From CAVPTL01 sp963708725 (GTDB taxonomy: Bacteria > Actinomycetota > Thermoleophilia > Gaiellales > JAICJC01): a stretch of DNA of 64,000 bases. Within the stretch, counting starts at the first letter, position 1, and each line of letters begins with the position of its first letter. Below the pieces are notes generated by a model. It had not been told where the DNA came from. It saw nothing but the letters and a program-made list of their open reading frames with translations, and made no database searches. The stretch lies in contig CAVPTL010000014.1 in the NCBI GenBank assembly GCA_963708725.1, positions 372,001 through 436,000 on the forward strand, read 5' to 3'. The translations under genes were made by a program, and so were the position numbers. Positions 9,050 to 17,803 of the stretch are shown one piece after another.

Positions 9050-9841
9050 ATGCTCGAGCAAGTCGAAAGCGGTAACAGCAGGCGCGCGTTCCTGCAGAAG
9101 GCCGCCATCGCCGGCGCGGGAGTCGCGGGAGTCGCGGCCGTGCTGCCGACCAACGCGTTTGCGGCGGGGGCAACCGCCAACGACGTCGCCATTCTGGGCG
9201 CCGCCGAGATCGCCGAGGCGCTGGCGGTCACCACCTACACCAACATCATCAACAACGCGCCATTCTTCAAGCGCCTGGCGAGCGACGATCAGGGGTATCT
9301 GCGGGCCGCTCGCCAGGAAGAGATGTCGCATTACCTGCTCGAGAAGGGCGCGCTCGGCAACAAGCCGTCGCCGTACACCACCTTCTTCTACCCGAAGCAC
9401 ATGTTCAACAATGCCCACGTGACCCTCAACACGCTGGTCAGCCTCGAGGACGCGTTCATCGCCGCATATCTGATCGGCGTGCGCCAGTTCTCGACCGCCG
9501 ATCTGCGCGTCACCGCCGCCAGGATCATGGGCATCGAGTCCGATCACCGCACGCTCGCGCGCGTGGTGGCTCCTGGCGTCGCCAAGCGCGACGGCGGGCC
9601 GATCGAGAAGGTCACCGGGATCCAGGGCGTCGCCGAGAGCGTCGATCCTCCCAACAACAACGGCTACGAGCGCACGCTCGGGCTCAAGAAGATCGACGAC
9701 GCGGTGGCGGCGCTGATGCCGTTCATCGACAAGACAGCTGCGGGCAAGGCTGGATTTGACACGCACAGGGCGTTCAAGTTCCACCCCTTCAGCCCCCATC
9801 TGCCGAACCAGCTGGGCGGATTCCACTCCTTCGCAGGGTGA
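9050..9841 (+). CDS. Tat-exported ferritin-like domain protein
   Basis: 263 residues. The N-terminus has a twin-arginine signal (SRRAFLQ at 10-16, a hydrophobic stretch to about 36, and an AFA-A cleavage region), so it should be exported folded. The mature part is a four-helix ferritin-like domain with plausible di-metal ligands: Glu53/Glu56 in helix 1, Glu91-x2-His94 (EEMSH), Glu133 and Glu163-x2-His166 (ESDHR). The start is placed at ATG 9050 because AGGGGAGG lies 6 bases upstream and the Tat motif follows at once; an in-frame start at 8987 would bury the signal. Relatives are annotated ferritin-like or desiccation-associated proteins without a proven reaction. It is a single-gene unit with its own terminator. 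Confidence 0.85.
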   Translation: MLEQVESGNSRRAFLQKAAIAGAGVAGVAAVLPTNAFAAGATANDVAILGAAEIAEALAVTTYTNIINNAPFFKRLASDDQGYLRAARQEEMSHYLLEKGALGNKPSPYTTFFYPKHMFNNAHVTLNTLVSLEDAFIAAYLIGVRQFSTADLRVTAARIMGIESDHRTLARVVAPGVAKRDGGPIEKVTGIQGVAESVDPPNNNGYERTLGLKKIDDAVAALMPFIDKTAAGKAGFDTHRAFKFHPFSPHLPNQLGGFHSFAG

Positions 9842-9853
9842 CCCCCGCCTGAC

Positions 9854-9895
9854 AGCGAGGCGGCCGCACCGAGACGTCGGAGCGGCCGCCTCGCT
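9854..9895. terminator. Strong hairpin terminator after the ferritin-like gene
   Basis: Perfect 14-base inverted repeat: AGCGAGGCGGCCGC at 9854-9867 and its complement at 9882-9895, with a 14-base loop. It begins 12 bases after the stop codon at 9841. There is no long T tract, only an A-rich patch about 10 bases downstream, so it may act as a stability or attenuator hairpin as much as a classic intrinsic terminator. Confidence 0.65.
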
Positions 9896-9954
9896 CGAGT
9901 AGAGCAAAAACGGCGCTCGCATAGCTGGTCCGTGTAGAGTCACCATGCTTGGTA

Positions 9955-10740
9955 ATGACCACAACGAGCAGGCCACAATCCCAAACCCGAGAGCCCCGTC
10001 GCAAAGGCGTGCAATCGGTGGATCGTGCGATGATGCTCGTGAAGGGCGTGGCCGACAGCCCCCACCCGCCCAGCGTGTGGGAACTCGCGCAGCACAGCGG
10101 CCTCAACCGCAGCACCGCGTGGCGGATCCTGACCACCCTCGAACAGCATGGGATGGTGGAGCGCGATCCCGCCACCGCCCGCTATCACGTTGGCCACGCC
10201 GCCCTGCATCTCGCCGCCTCGGCCGACTACGACGGTGTGGTGCGACGCGTCCGGCCGGTGCTCACCGAGGTGGCCGAGACCGTCGGCGCCAGCGTGACGC
10301 TCGCCGCCGCCCGCCGGTTCACGCTGGCCTACATCGACCAGGTCAATCCATCGGGCGCACCCAGCCCCGACTGGATGGGACGGCCACTGCCGCTGCACGC
10401 CACGTCGTCGGGCAAGGTGTTCCTGGCCTGGCTCTCCGAGGAGGAGCGAAACACGGTGCTGCCGCGGCGGTTACCGGCCTACACCCGCGCAACGATCACC
10501 GATCGAAAGCGGCTCGACGCCCAGTTCGAGGAGATCCGGCGAGTTGGCTACAGCACCTGCGTCGGCGAGTACGAGCAGCGCGAAAATGGCGCCGCGGCGG
10601 CGGTGCTCGACGGCCACGGCCGGCCGATGGTGATCGTCAACATCTGGGGCCCCAGCCAGCGGGTGACACCTGAGCGGCTCGCCGACCTGGGGCAGGTCGC
10701 CCTGATCACCGCGTACGATATCGGCCCTGAGCTGCGATGA
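9955..10740 (+). CDS. IclR-family transcriptional regulator
   Basis: 261-residue regulator. A winged helix-turn-helix lies at about residues 18-75 (VWELAQHSGLNRSTAWRILTTL), followed by the IclR effector domain with SSGKVFLAWL and a C-terminal ligand-binding core. ATG 9955 is preferred over the in-frame TTG 9949, although no strong Shine-Dalgarno is visible. Its TGA overlaps the ATG of the BKACE gene, so it is co-translated with the carnitine-type enzymes. It is probably their local, substrate-responsive regulator (inference). Confidence 0.9.
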   Translation: MTTTSRPQSQTREPRRKGVQSVDRAMMLVKGVADSPHPPSVWELAQHSGLNRSTAWRILTTLEQHGMVERDPATARYHVGHAALHLAASADYDGVVRRVRPVLTEVAETVGASVTLAAARRFTLAYIDQVNPSGAPSPDWMGRPLPLHATSSGKVFLAWLSEEERNTVLPRRLPAYTRATITDRKRLDAQFEEIRRVGYSTCVGEYEQRENGAAAAVLDGHGRPMVIVNIWGPSQRVTPERLADLGQVALITAYDIGPELR

Positions 10741-11633
10741 ACTTTGACGCCTTCATCACCTGCGCGATCACCGGGGCCGGTGCGACCACCGACCGCTCGG
10801 ACAAGGTGCCGGTCACCCCGGTGCAAATCGCCGACTCGGCGCTCGAGGCGGCGGCCGCCGGCGCGGCGATCGTCCACATCCACGTGCGCGACCCGGAGAC
10901 CGGGAAGGGCTCCCGCGACGTTGAGCTCTACCGGCAGGTGATGGAGCGGATCCGCGCCTCCAACACCGACGTGATCATCAATCTGACCGCGGGCATGGGC
11001 GGAGATCTCGTGCTGGGTGGGATCGAGCACCCACTGCCGCCGCTGGACGAGGGCACCGACCTGGCCGGCGCGGCCGAGCGGCTGCTGCATGTCACCGCCC
11101 TGCGACCCGAGATCTGTACGCTCGACTGCGGCAGCATGAACTTCGCCGCGGGCGGCGACTACGTGATGATGAACACGCCCGAGATGCTCATGGAGATGGC
11201 GCGGATCGTGCAGGAACTGGGTGTGAAACCCGAACTCGAGGTGTTCGACACCGGCCACCTGGTGATGGTGCACGACATGATCGCCGCCGGAGTGCTCGAC
11301 ACCCCGACGCTGATTCAGCTGTGTACCGGCATCCGTTATGGAGCCCCGGACGACCCCACAACCCTGATGGCGATGGTCCACCGGCTGCCGGCCGATGCGG
11401 TGTTCTCGGCGTTTTCGATCGGACGGATGCAGCTGCCGTTCGTGGCGATGGCGGTGCTCGCCGGCGGAAACGTGCGGGTCGGGCTCGAGGACAATCTGAT
11501 GTTGTCGCGCGGGGTGCTTGCGACCAACGGAGAGTTGGTCGAGCGGGCGGTCGCGATCCTCGCCGGTATGAACGTGGGTGTGCTCGGCCCCGACGCGGTG
11601 CGGGCAAAGCTCGGGCTCGTTCGTCGTGACTAG
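10737..11633 (+). CDS. BKACE-family enzyme, probable 3-dehydrocarnitine cleavage enzyme
   Basis: 298-residue TIM-barrel beta-keto-acid cleavage enzyme (formerly DUF849). Metal ligands are visible as His47 and His49 (VHIHVRD) and Glu251 (VGLEDN). BKACE enzymes transfer part of a beta-keto acid to acetyl-CoA, releasing acetoacetate. In known carnitine pathways this is CdhC: 3-dehydrocarnitine + acetyl-CoA gives betainyl-CoA + acetoacetate. That specificity is inferred here from the next gene, a fused L-carnitine-dehydrogenase-type/thioesterase protein, which would supply the keto substrate and use the CoA product. The start overlaps the IclR stop (ATGA). Other BKACE substrates remain possible. 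Confidence 0.85.
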   Translation: MNFDAFITCAITGAGATTDRSDKVPVTPVQIADSALEAAAAGAAIVHIHVRDPETGKGSRDVELYRQVMERIRASNTDVIINLTAGMGGDLVLGGIEHPLPPLDEGTDLAGAAERLLHVTALRPEICTLDCGSMNFAAGGDYVMMNTPEMLMEMARIVQELGVKPELEVFDTGHLVMVHDMIAAGVLDTPTLIQLCTGIRYGAPDDPTTLMAMVHRLPADAVFSAFSIGRMQLPFVAMAVLAGGNVRVGLEDNLMLSRGVLATNGELVERAVAILAGMNVGVLGPDAVRAKLGLVRRD

Positions 11634-13104
11634 GGTCGCGCTGCTGGGAGGCGGTGTGATCGGAGGCGGCTGGGCCGCGCGGTTCCTGCTCGCCGGGCAC
11701 GATGTCGCGGTGTTTGACCCCAACCCCCAGGCCATTGCCGGAGTCGAGGCGATGCTCACAAACGCGCGCCGGGCCAACCGCCGGCTGTCGCTCGCCCCGC
11801 CACCGGCCGAGGGCAAACTCACGATCGCGACCTCGCTCGAACAGGCGGTCGAGGCCGCCGACCTGGTGCAGGAAAGCGCCCCCGAACGCGAGCCGTTGAA
11901 GCGCGAGCTGCTGGCAGAGGTTGACCGGGCCGCCCCGAGCAACGCCGTCATCGCCTCGTCGACCTCGGGCCTTTTGCCCTCGCGGATCTCGGCGGACATG
12001 CAACGCCCCGAACGGTTCGTGGTGGGCCACCCGTTCAACCCCGTGTACCTGATGCCACTGGTCGAACTGTGCGGCTCGCCTCACACCACGCCCGACACGA
12101 TCACTCGCGCCGCCGAGCTGTATTCGTCGGTGGGGATGTCGCCGCTGCACGTGCGCTCCGAGATCGACGGATTCATCGCCGACCGGCTGATGGAGGCGAT
12201 GTGGCGCGAGGCGCTTTGGCTAATTCATGACGACGTCGCCACCGCCACCGAGATCGACGACGCCGTGCGTCTCGGCCCCGGGCTTCGGTGGGCATTCATG
12301 GGGCCGTTCATGACCTATCGGATCGCCGGTGGCGAGCAGGGCATGCGCCACTTCATGGCGCAGTTCGGGCCGTCGCTGAAATGGCCGTGGACGAAGCTGA
12401 TGGACGTCCCCGAGCTGACCGACGAGCTGCTCGAGAAGATCGTCAGCCAGTCCGAGTCGGTCTCGCCCGACGCCTCCACCACCGAGCTCGAACGCATCCG
12501 CGACGACTGTCTGGTCGACGTGCTGCTCGCGCTTCGCACCCACGCCGTCGGCGCAGGTGAAGTGGTCGCAGCCAGTGAGCAGGGTCGGATCGATCGCGCC
12601 CACCCGCTCATCACCGCAAGCGACGACCTGTCCCAGCCGCTGGGCCTCCACACCGCGCGCATCCCGCCGGAGTGGGTCGACTACAACGGGCACGTCCACG
12701 AGAGTCGCTACCTCCAGATGTTCGGCGATGCCAGCGACGCGCTTTTGGCCTACATCGGCATCGACGCCGACTACCGCGCGTCCACCGGCAGCTACCACAC
12801 CGCCGAGACCCATCTCAGCCACCTCTCACCGCTCGCTGCGGGTGACACCGTCGAGGTTTCGACCCAGGTGCTCGGCCATGACCAGAAGCGGCTCCACATC
12901 TACCACCGCATGCACGACGTGGCCCGTGGCACCGAGGTCGCCACCGCCGAGCACATGTATCTGCACGTCGGCAGCCAGACCGGGCAGGTCTGCCCCGCCG
13001 CTCCCGCGGTACTCGCCCGGATCGACCGGATCGCCACGGCTCACGCCACCTTGCCGCCCCCCGCGCGCGCCGGTCGCCGGATCGGCTCACCGAGCGGCGC
13101 ATGA
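11626..13104 (+). CDS. Fused L-carnitine 3-dehydrogenase-type / hotdog thioesterase protein
   Basis: 492 residues in two parts. Residues 1 to about 320 are a 3-hydroxyacyl-CoA-dehydrogenase-type NAD enzyme: Rossmann motif GGGVIGGGW at 8-16 and the GHPFNP motif with catalytic His135, as in L-carnitine dehydrogenase. Residues about 338-470 are a 4HBT/hotdog thioesterase with DYNGHVHESRY at 352-362. The same fusion is known from rhizobial carnitine dehydrogenases, where the thioesterase is thought to hydrolyse betainyl-CoA to glycine betaine. The start is GTG 11626, giving an 8-base overlap with the BKACE gene and placing the Rossmann glycines right at the N-terminus; the frame extends 16 codons further upstream. 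Specificity is supported by the BKACE neighbour, not by substrate residues. Confidence 0.85.
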   Translation: MTRVALLGGGVIGGGWAARFLLAGHDVAVFDPNPQAIAGVEAMLTNARRANRRLSLAPPPAEGKLTIATSLEQAVEAADLVQESAPEREPLKRELLAEVDRAAPSNAVIASSTSGLLPSRISADMQRPERFVVGHPFNPVYLMPLVELCGSPHTTPDTITRAAELYSSVGMSPLHVRSEIDGFIADRLMEAMWREALWLIHDDVATATEIDDAVRLGPGLRWAFMGPFMTYRIAGGEQGMRHFMAQFGPSLKWPWTKLMDVPELTDELLEKIVSQSESVSPDASTTELERIRDDCLVDVLLALRTHAVGAGEVVAASEQGRIDRAHPLITASDDLSQPLGLHTARIPPEWVDYNGHVHESRYLQMFGDASDALLAYIGIDADYRASTGSYHTAETHLSHLSPLAAGDTVEVSTQVLGHDQKRLHIYHRMHDVARGTEVATAEHMYLHVGSQTGQVCPAAPAVLARIDRIATAHATLPPPARAGRRIGSPSGA

Positions 13105-13757
13105 CCTCTGGGCTGCTGGGGTTCACGTTCGACTTCAACGGCACGCTCTCCGACGATGAGCCGATCATGTACGAGGTGTTTGCCGAGCTGTTCGGCGAGC
13201 TCGGGAAGCCGCTGTCGGAGCCGGACTACCGACACGAGCTGGCGGGACTGAGCGACGAGGCCATCATCGAGACCTGGATGGGCGAGCGCGACGACCTCCC
13301 TGCGCTGGTCGCACGCCGGGTCGCCGGGTACCGCGCCCGCGTCGCGGACGGCTCGACCGTCCCACCATGGGTGCGCGCGGCCGTACACCGGGCGGCCGCA
13401 CACGTTCCGCTCGCGGTGGTGTCGGGCGCGTCGGAGGCCGAGATCCTGCCGGTGCTTGCCGCCGCCGGCCTGACCGACGCGTTTGCCGCGGTGATCGCCT
13501 CGGATCACGTCGCCGCCGGCAAGCCCGATCCGGAGGGCTACCTCCAGGCGCTGACTCTCCTCGGCGGGTCTGGGCCGGTCGACCCCTCCCGGTTCGTCGC
13601 ATTCGAAGACACCGAGGCCGGAGTCGCGTCGGCGGTGGCCGCGGGGTTGGTGTGCATCGCGATCGCCGGTACGCACCCGCATGAGCGGCTGGGAGCGGCC
13701 CGGCGGATCGTGCCGAGGATCGACGTAGCGTTGATCGACGAGCTGCTCGCCTCATAA
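13101..13757 (+). CDS. HAD-superfamily hydrolase
   Basis: 218-residue HAD phosphatase/phosphomutase-like protein with a cap domain of the beta-phosphoglucomutase type. Motif I is FDFNGTLSD: nucleophile Asp11, but the usual second Asp is Asn13. Motif II is Ser108 (VVSGAS), motif III Lys141 (GKPDPEGY) and motif IV Glu169-Asp170 (FEDTEAG). It overlaps the dehydrogenase stop by 4 bases (ATGA) and ends the operon. No HAD step is needed in the carnitine-to-betaine route. Its role may be housekeeping or removal of a phosphorylated side product; this cannot be decided here. Confidence 0.85.
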   Translation: MTSGLLGFTFDFNGTLSDDEPIMYEVFAELFGELGKPLSEPDYRHELAGLSDEAIIETWMGERDDLPALVARRVAGYRARVADGSTVPPWVRAAVHRAAAHVPLAVVSGASEAEILPVLAAAGLTDAFAAVIASDHVAAGKPDPEGYLQALTLLGGSGPVDPSRFVAFEDTEAGVASAVAAGLVCIAIAGTHPHERLGAARRIVPRIDVALIDELLAS

Positions 13758-13839
13758 ACCGCGAGGCTCCCACGACGATTACCTGAGGCGCGCAGCCCGC
13801 CACGGGAGGCGCACGTCCTTCCGTCGTCCTGGGGGTTAC

Positions 13840-15615
13840 ATGTCGCGCGTCCGAGACCTGTCCATTGGCTCGAAGCTGTATGTCGGCTTCGGCATCATCA
13901 TCCTGCTACTGGGCATCACCGGCGGGGTCGCGTTGTGGGGTTCCTCGAGCCAGCATCGGGCCGCCACCGAGGTGATCAAGCTCAACCAGATCACCACCGA
14001 GATGGGCCAGGCACGCTACGACATCGCTGACATGAACGGATGGCAGACGGCCTACGCGTTTGACATCCAGCGAAACCGGGCGAACGGCCACCGCGTCTCG
14101 ATCGCCGATCTCGCCTCACGCAAGGCGTTTCTGGCGGCCGCGGGCCACGTTCGTCACGACCTCTCGATGCTCGCCACCATCGCGCCGGCGGGCGTTCGCC
14201 CGGCTCTGGCCCAGGCGGGCCGCGATGTCGAGAGGTTCACGACCGTCGATGGACGCATCGTGGCGCTCTACAACCGCAACACCCGGCGCTCAAATGCCGC
14301 GGCCACCGCGCTCGTACTCGACCAGGAGATCACGATCTACAACCACCTGGCCGCGAGTGTCGGGTCGATCCGCCACGGGATCGACACCGCGTCGGCGCTG
14401 GCGGGCGCCAAGTCGAGCGATGCGGCATCGATCACCACCACGCTGGTGATCGCATCGATGCTGACCGCGTTGATCGCAGCGATCGCGATTGCAGCCCTCC
14501 TGACCCGCTCGATTACTCGTGGCGTTCGGCCGGTGCTCGATCGCTTGAAGATGCTGCGCGAGCACTGCGCCGCCGACCTGCGGGTCGGGCTGGAGGCGCT
14601 CTCCCACGGCGACCTGACGGTACGGATCACCCCGGTCACACCACTGATTCCCAACCCCAGCCGCGACGAGATTGGGCGTATCGCCGCAGAGGTCAACGCA
14701 ATCCGCGACGCGACGGTCGCATCGGTGGAGGCCTATAACCAGGGCTGCATCGAGCTCTCGCGAGTCGTCACCGATGTGTCCAGCCAGGCGTCAACCATCA
14801 GCGCCGCGTCCGAGGAGATGGCCTCGAATTCCGAGGAGACCGGCCGCACTGTCAACGAGATTGCCGAGGCGATTGGCGAGGTCGCAGCCGGAGCCGAGCG
14901 CCAAGCCCGGATGGTCGAGGAGGCGCGCACGAACACCGATGCCACCCGCACCTCGGCTCAGGAGGCCCGTGGCGTGGCCGAGCAGGGAGCAAATGCCGCG
15001 TTCGAAGCCGCCGAGGCCATGGTTTCGGTCAACGAGTCGGCCGCCCGCGTCAGCCACGCGATCCAGGCGCTGGCAGCCAAATCCGAGCAGATCGGGGGGA
15101 TCGTCGGCACGATCACCGGGCTGGCCGATCAAACCAACCTGCTTGCCCTGAACGCCGCCATCGAGGCCGCGCGGGCCGGCGAGCAGGGCCGCGGATTCGC
15201 GGTGGTCGCCGAGGAGGTGCGCAAGCTGGCCGAGCAGTCGCAGGAGGCCTCGACCACGATCGCTGGGCTGATCACCGAGATCCAGACCGACACCGAGCAG
15301 GTGGTGAGCGTCGTCGAGGAGGCGGCCGAGCGCACCGAGCGAGGCACCGAGGTGGTCGAGCGAACCCGCCAAGCGTTTACCGCGATCGACGGCGCCGTCC
15401 AGAACTTCGACCTCCAGATCAAGGAGATCGCGCACGTCACCTCCGAGGTGGCGACGGTGGCTGAACAGGCCAGCGCCTCCACCGAGGAGATCTACGCCTC
15501 GACGCAGCAGACCTCGGTGGGTTCGGAGCAGCTGTCCCGTGCCGCCGAAGACCTTGCGGTCACGGCCGGCAAGCTCGAGGAACTCGTGCTCAAGTTCAAG
15601 ACGGTCGCGGCGTAG
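13840..15615 (+). CDS. Methyl-accepting chemotaxis protein
   Basis: 591-residue membrane chemoreceptor. The first transmembrane helix lies at about residues 14-33, an extracytoplasmic helical sensor of about 160 residues follows (four-helix-bundle style), and the second helix is at about 200-222. A HAMP-like region comes next, then a long signalling domain whose hairpin tip (LADQTNLLALNAAIEAARAG, EQGRGFAVVAEEVRKLAEQS) is canonical. It relays ligand state to CheA/CheW, none of which are in the window, so it is an orphan receptor here. A GGGGG tract precedes ATG 13840. Stop 15615 is 3 bases from the converging membrane-protein gene. Confidence 0.93.
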   Translation: MSRVRDLSIGSKLYVGFGIIILLLGITGGVALWGSSSQHRAATEVIKLNQITTEMGQARYDIADMNGWQTAYAFDIQRNRANGHRVSIADLASRKAFLAAAGHVRHDLSMLATIAPAGVRPALAQAGRDVERFTTVDGRIVALYNRNTRRSNAAATALVLDQEITIYNHLAASVGSIRHGIDTASALAGAKSSDAASITTTLVIASMLTALIAAIAIAALLTRSITRGVRPVLDRLKMLREHCAADLRVGLEALSHGDLTVRITPVTPLIPNPSRDEIGRIAAEVNAIRDATVASVEAYNQGCIELSRVVTDVSSQASTISAASEEMASNSEETGRTVNEIAEAIGEVAAGAERQARMVEEARTNTDATRTSAQEARGVAEQGANAAFEAAEAMVSVNESAARVSHAIQALAAKSEQIGGIVGTITGLADQTNLLALNAAIEAARAGEQGRGFAVVAEEVRKLAEQSQEASTTIAGLITEIQTDTEQVVSVVEEAAERTERGTEVVERTRQAFTAIDGAVQNFDLQIKEIAHVTSEVATVAEQASASTEEIYASTQQTSVGSEQLSRAAEDLAVTAGKLEELVLKFKTVAA

Positions 15616-15618
15616 CGG

Positions 15619-17736
15619 CTACGCGGCTCGCCACACGGCGAGCCGAGCAAACTGGCGGTTGGATTGCGGCGGGTCGGTGTAAACCCGCCGCAGCGCCGGG
15701 TCTCTGTCCAGCTCTCGCACCAACCGCCGCGACCCGGGTGTGAGGTCGACGGCGACGTCGGAAACATGCCAGCGGGCCATGATCGCCTGTCGCTCGGCGC
15801 GCGACGTACCGGGCCGGAGAAACCGCGCGACATCGCGGCGTCGGCGGGCCGGCTGGTCGAGCCGCTCGGACTCCGTGTGGAACCCCGAGATTGCCGCCGC
15901 GTACACCGGGGCGCCGCCGACCAGCTCGTAGGCGAGTCCCGAGTACCAGTTCGACGCCCGCGCGCCAAACGGGGCGAGCACCACCGGCAAAGGCCCCGAG
16001 CGCGATCGCAGATAGTGCAGCACTCCCGGGGTTGGCTGATCGACGGTATACGGCTGGCCCCGTCCGTAGACCGCGGCCGTCGCGACCGCGTGGGCATGCT
16101 CGGAGATCGAGCCGATCAGAACCGCCACCGCCAGGGCGAGCGCGAGCGCGACGCTCGCAGCCGTGCCCCGCCCTTCGTTGTAGCTGTGCGAGGGCCGGCG
16201 GCGACGCCGCGAGCGTGCGATCGCCTGGACTGCCGATGCGATCAGCACCAACGCCCCCAGACTCGAGATCACCGTGGCCGCTGTCCCCGACAGCAGCGAG
16301 GCTCGCTCCAGGACGAGCGAGGCGATCGCGGCCACGCCGACTGCGAGCACAGCGTTTCGCGAGCGGGCGACCAGCACGATCGCCGGGCCAAGCACGTATG
16401 GCCACGGCAACATCTCCCAGTAGCGAATCGCCTGACCCGGCCCCACCAGGCCTGAGAACACGGTGGTCACCCCCGGAATGGTGCACATCAGGTAGATCAC
16501 GGCGGTGAGGAGCGCCAGGAGTCCCAGCGGGGTGCGGGGCCGCCGCACCGCCCAGATCACCGCGATCAGACCGAGCACCGCCTCACCCCGGTGGTTCAAC
16601 ACCTGGTAGCCCGAGAGCATGATCCGGTGGCCGCCGGCACTGACGACGGCTCCGTCGGGAACCGGCACCGCCGGGCTGTGCCCCGAGCCGTGCACCGCCG
16701 TCAGGTAGATGATGGCGACCGTGGCCAGACTGGCGATGGTCGAGACGATCGTTGCCCGCCAGAGTTCGGGGTTGAATGCCGCGACCACCACCAAAGCGAT
16801 CAGCAGAGGCGGCACGTAGGTGAGGTGGCAGACCGTGATCACCAGCACGGTTGCAACGACAAGCACCTCGATCACTCTCGATCGCCAGCGCTGTTGTTCG
16901 AGCAGCAGCAGAAGCAGCGCGGGAAACGCCACCAAGGTGACGAAGTATCGCGGCTGCTGTGCGTTGCTGAGAGCCTGCACGCCCGTCACCGACAGCCACA
17001 GCGCGAGCAGCACCGTGATCACGCCGGCCAGCCGGCCCGCCACCCGAACGCCCACCGCGTAGGCGACGAGGGCCAGCATCAGGCCGAACAGCGGTACCAG
17101 ATCGACGTAGCCGATCGCAACGTCGAGGCCCGACAGCCGGATCGCCCCCGCCTCGGGGAGGTGCAACAGCGGAAATGCATACCCGGCGTGGGGATGGCCG
17201 TCGAGGAATGGCCAGATGGTGCGCTCGCTTGGCCGCGGGAGAGCGATCAGCTTGCGAATCACGCCCGCGTGGAACAACGCGTCGCCGATCAGCACCGACT
17301 GCCACTGCCAGCCGAGCACCGCTGCGAACGCGCCCAACAAGACGATCGCAAGCGAGTCGGGCACCGGCGGCGGGGGCAGCGGTGGCCGCGCGGCGAGGCA
17401 CAGTGCGGCTTCGATCAGCACCGCCGCGCCCACCACCACCAGCGGGAGTCCCACGATCAGTCCGATCAGCCCCGGCACCACCCACGCCCCGACGCCCAGG
17501 ATCGGCACCAGCCCCCACGCCGTCACCGGCCCGCGGTCGTCGCCAAGCGCGAGCGCCCCCGCGATCGCCCAGCCCGGGACGAGTATGGCAATCGCACCCG
17601 CGAGCGTGATCTCGAGCGGGTGAGACACGATGTCTGCCAGCACGCGCGTGACCATGGCCGCAGCGATCAGCGCAATCGCCGCAATCACGAACCGAACTGC
17701 AAAGCGTCTCCACCAGGGAGCGATAAGGGCGGGCAT
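15619..17736 (-). CDS. Large polytopic membrane protein, GT-C glycosyltransferase-like
   Basis: About 705 residues. Roughly twelve or more hydrophobic helices fill residues 10-530, followed by an approximately 170-residue soluble C-terminal domain (from YGRGQPYTVDQP). This layout resembles the GT-C/DUF6541-like actinobacterial membrane proteins, which use lipid-linked sugars on the outer face. I do not see a decisive catalytic DXD motif, so the transferase label is tentative. The start at ATG 17736 begins just before the first helix; the frame is open to GTG 17778. Neither has a clear Shine-Dalgarno. It converges on the chemoreceptor gene and is divergent from the MBL-fold gene. Confidence 0.7.
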   Translation of the reverse strand: MPALIAPWWRRFAVRFVIAAIALIAAAMVTRVLADIVSHPLEITLAGAIAILVPGWAIAGALALGDDRGPVTAWGLVPILGVGAWVVPGLIGLIVGLPLVVVGAAVLIEAALCLAARPPLPPPPVPDSLAIVLLGAFAAVLGWQWQSVLIGDALFHAGVIRKLIALPRPSERTIWPFLDGHPHAGYAFPLLHLPEAGAIRLSGLDVAIGYVDLVPLFGLMLALVAYAVGVRVAGRLAGVITVLLALWLSVTGVQALSNAQQPRYFVTLVAFPALLLLLLEQQRWRSRVIEVLVVATVLVITVCHLTYVPPLLIALVVVAAFNPELWRATIVSTIASLATVAIIYLTAVHGSGHSPAVPVPDGAVVSAGGHRIMLSGYQVLNHRGEAVLGLIAVIWAVRRPRTPLGLLALLTAVIYLMCTIPGVTTVFSGLVGPGQAIRYWEMLPWPYVLGPAIVLVARSRNAVLAVGVAAIASLVLERASLLSGTAATVISSLGALVLIASAVQAIARSRRRRRPSHSYNEGRGTAASVALALALAVAVLIGSISEHAHAVATAAVYGRGQPYTVDQPTPGVLHYLRSRSGPLPVVLAPFGARASNWYSGLAYELVGGAPVYAAAISGFHTESERLDQPARRRRDVARFLRPGTSRAERQAIMARWHVSDVAVDLTPGSRRLVRELDRDPALRRVYTDPPQSNRQFARLAVWRAA

Positions 17737-17803
17737 CGGCCATAGCCTACGGTTACGGGTGGGTGAGTGAGGTCGCACGGCCGGTTGGGATTAGGCTCTG
17801 CTG

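Noticed and set aside
7804..9234. 477-codon upstream extension of the binding-protein reading frame
   Set aside because: It lies opposite the LacI-family gene, lacks the signal peptide at its start, and reflects the high-GC shadow effect.
9868..9881. Possible regulatory RNA in the hairpin loop at 9854-9895
   Set aside because: The loop is short, without known riboswitch features; a simple terminator explains it.
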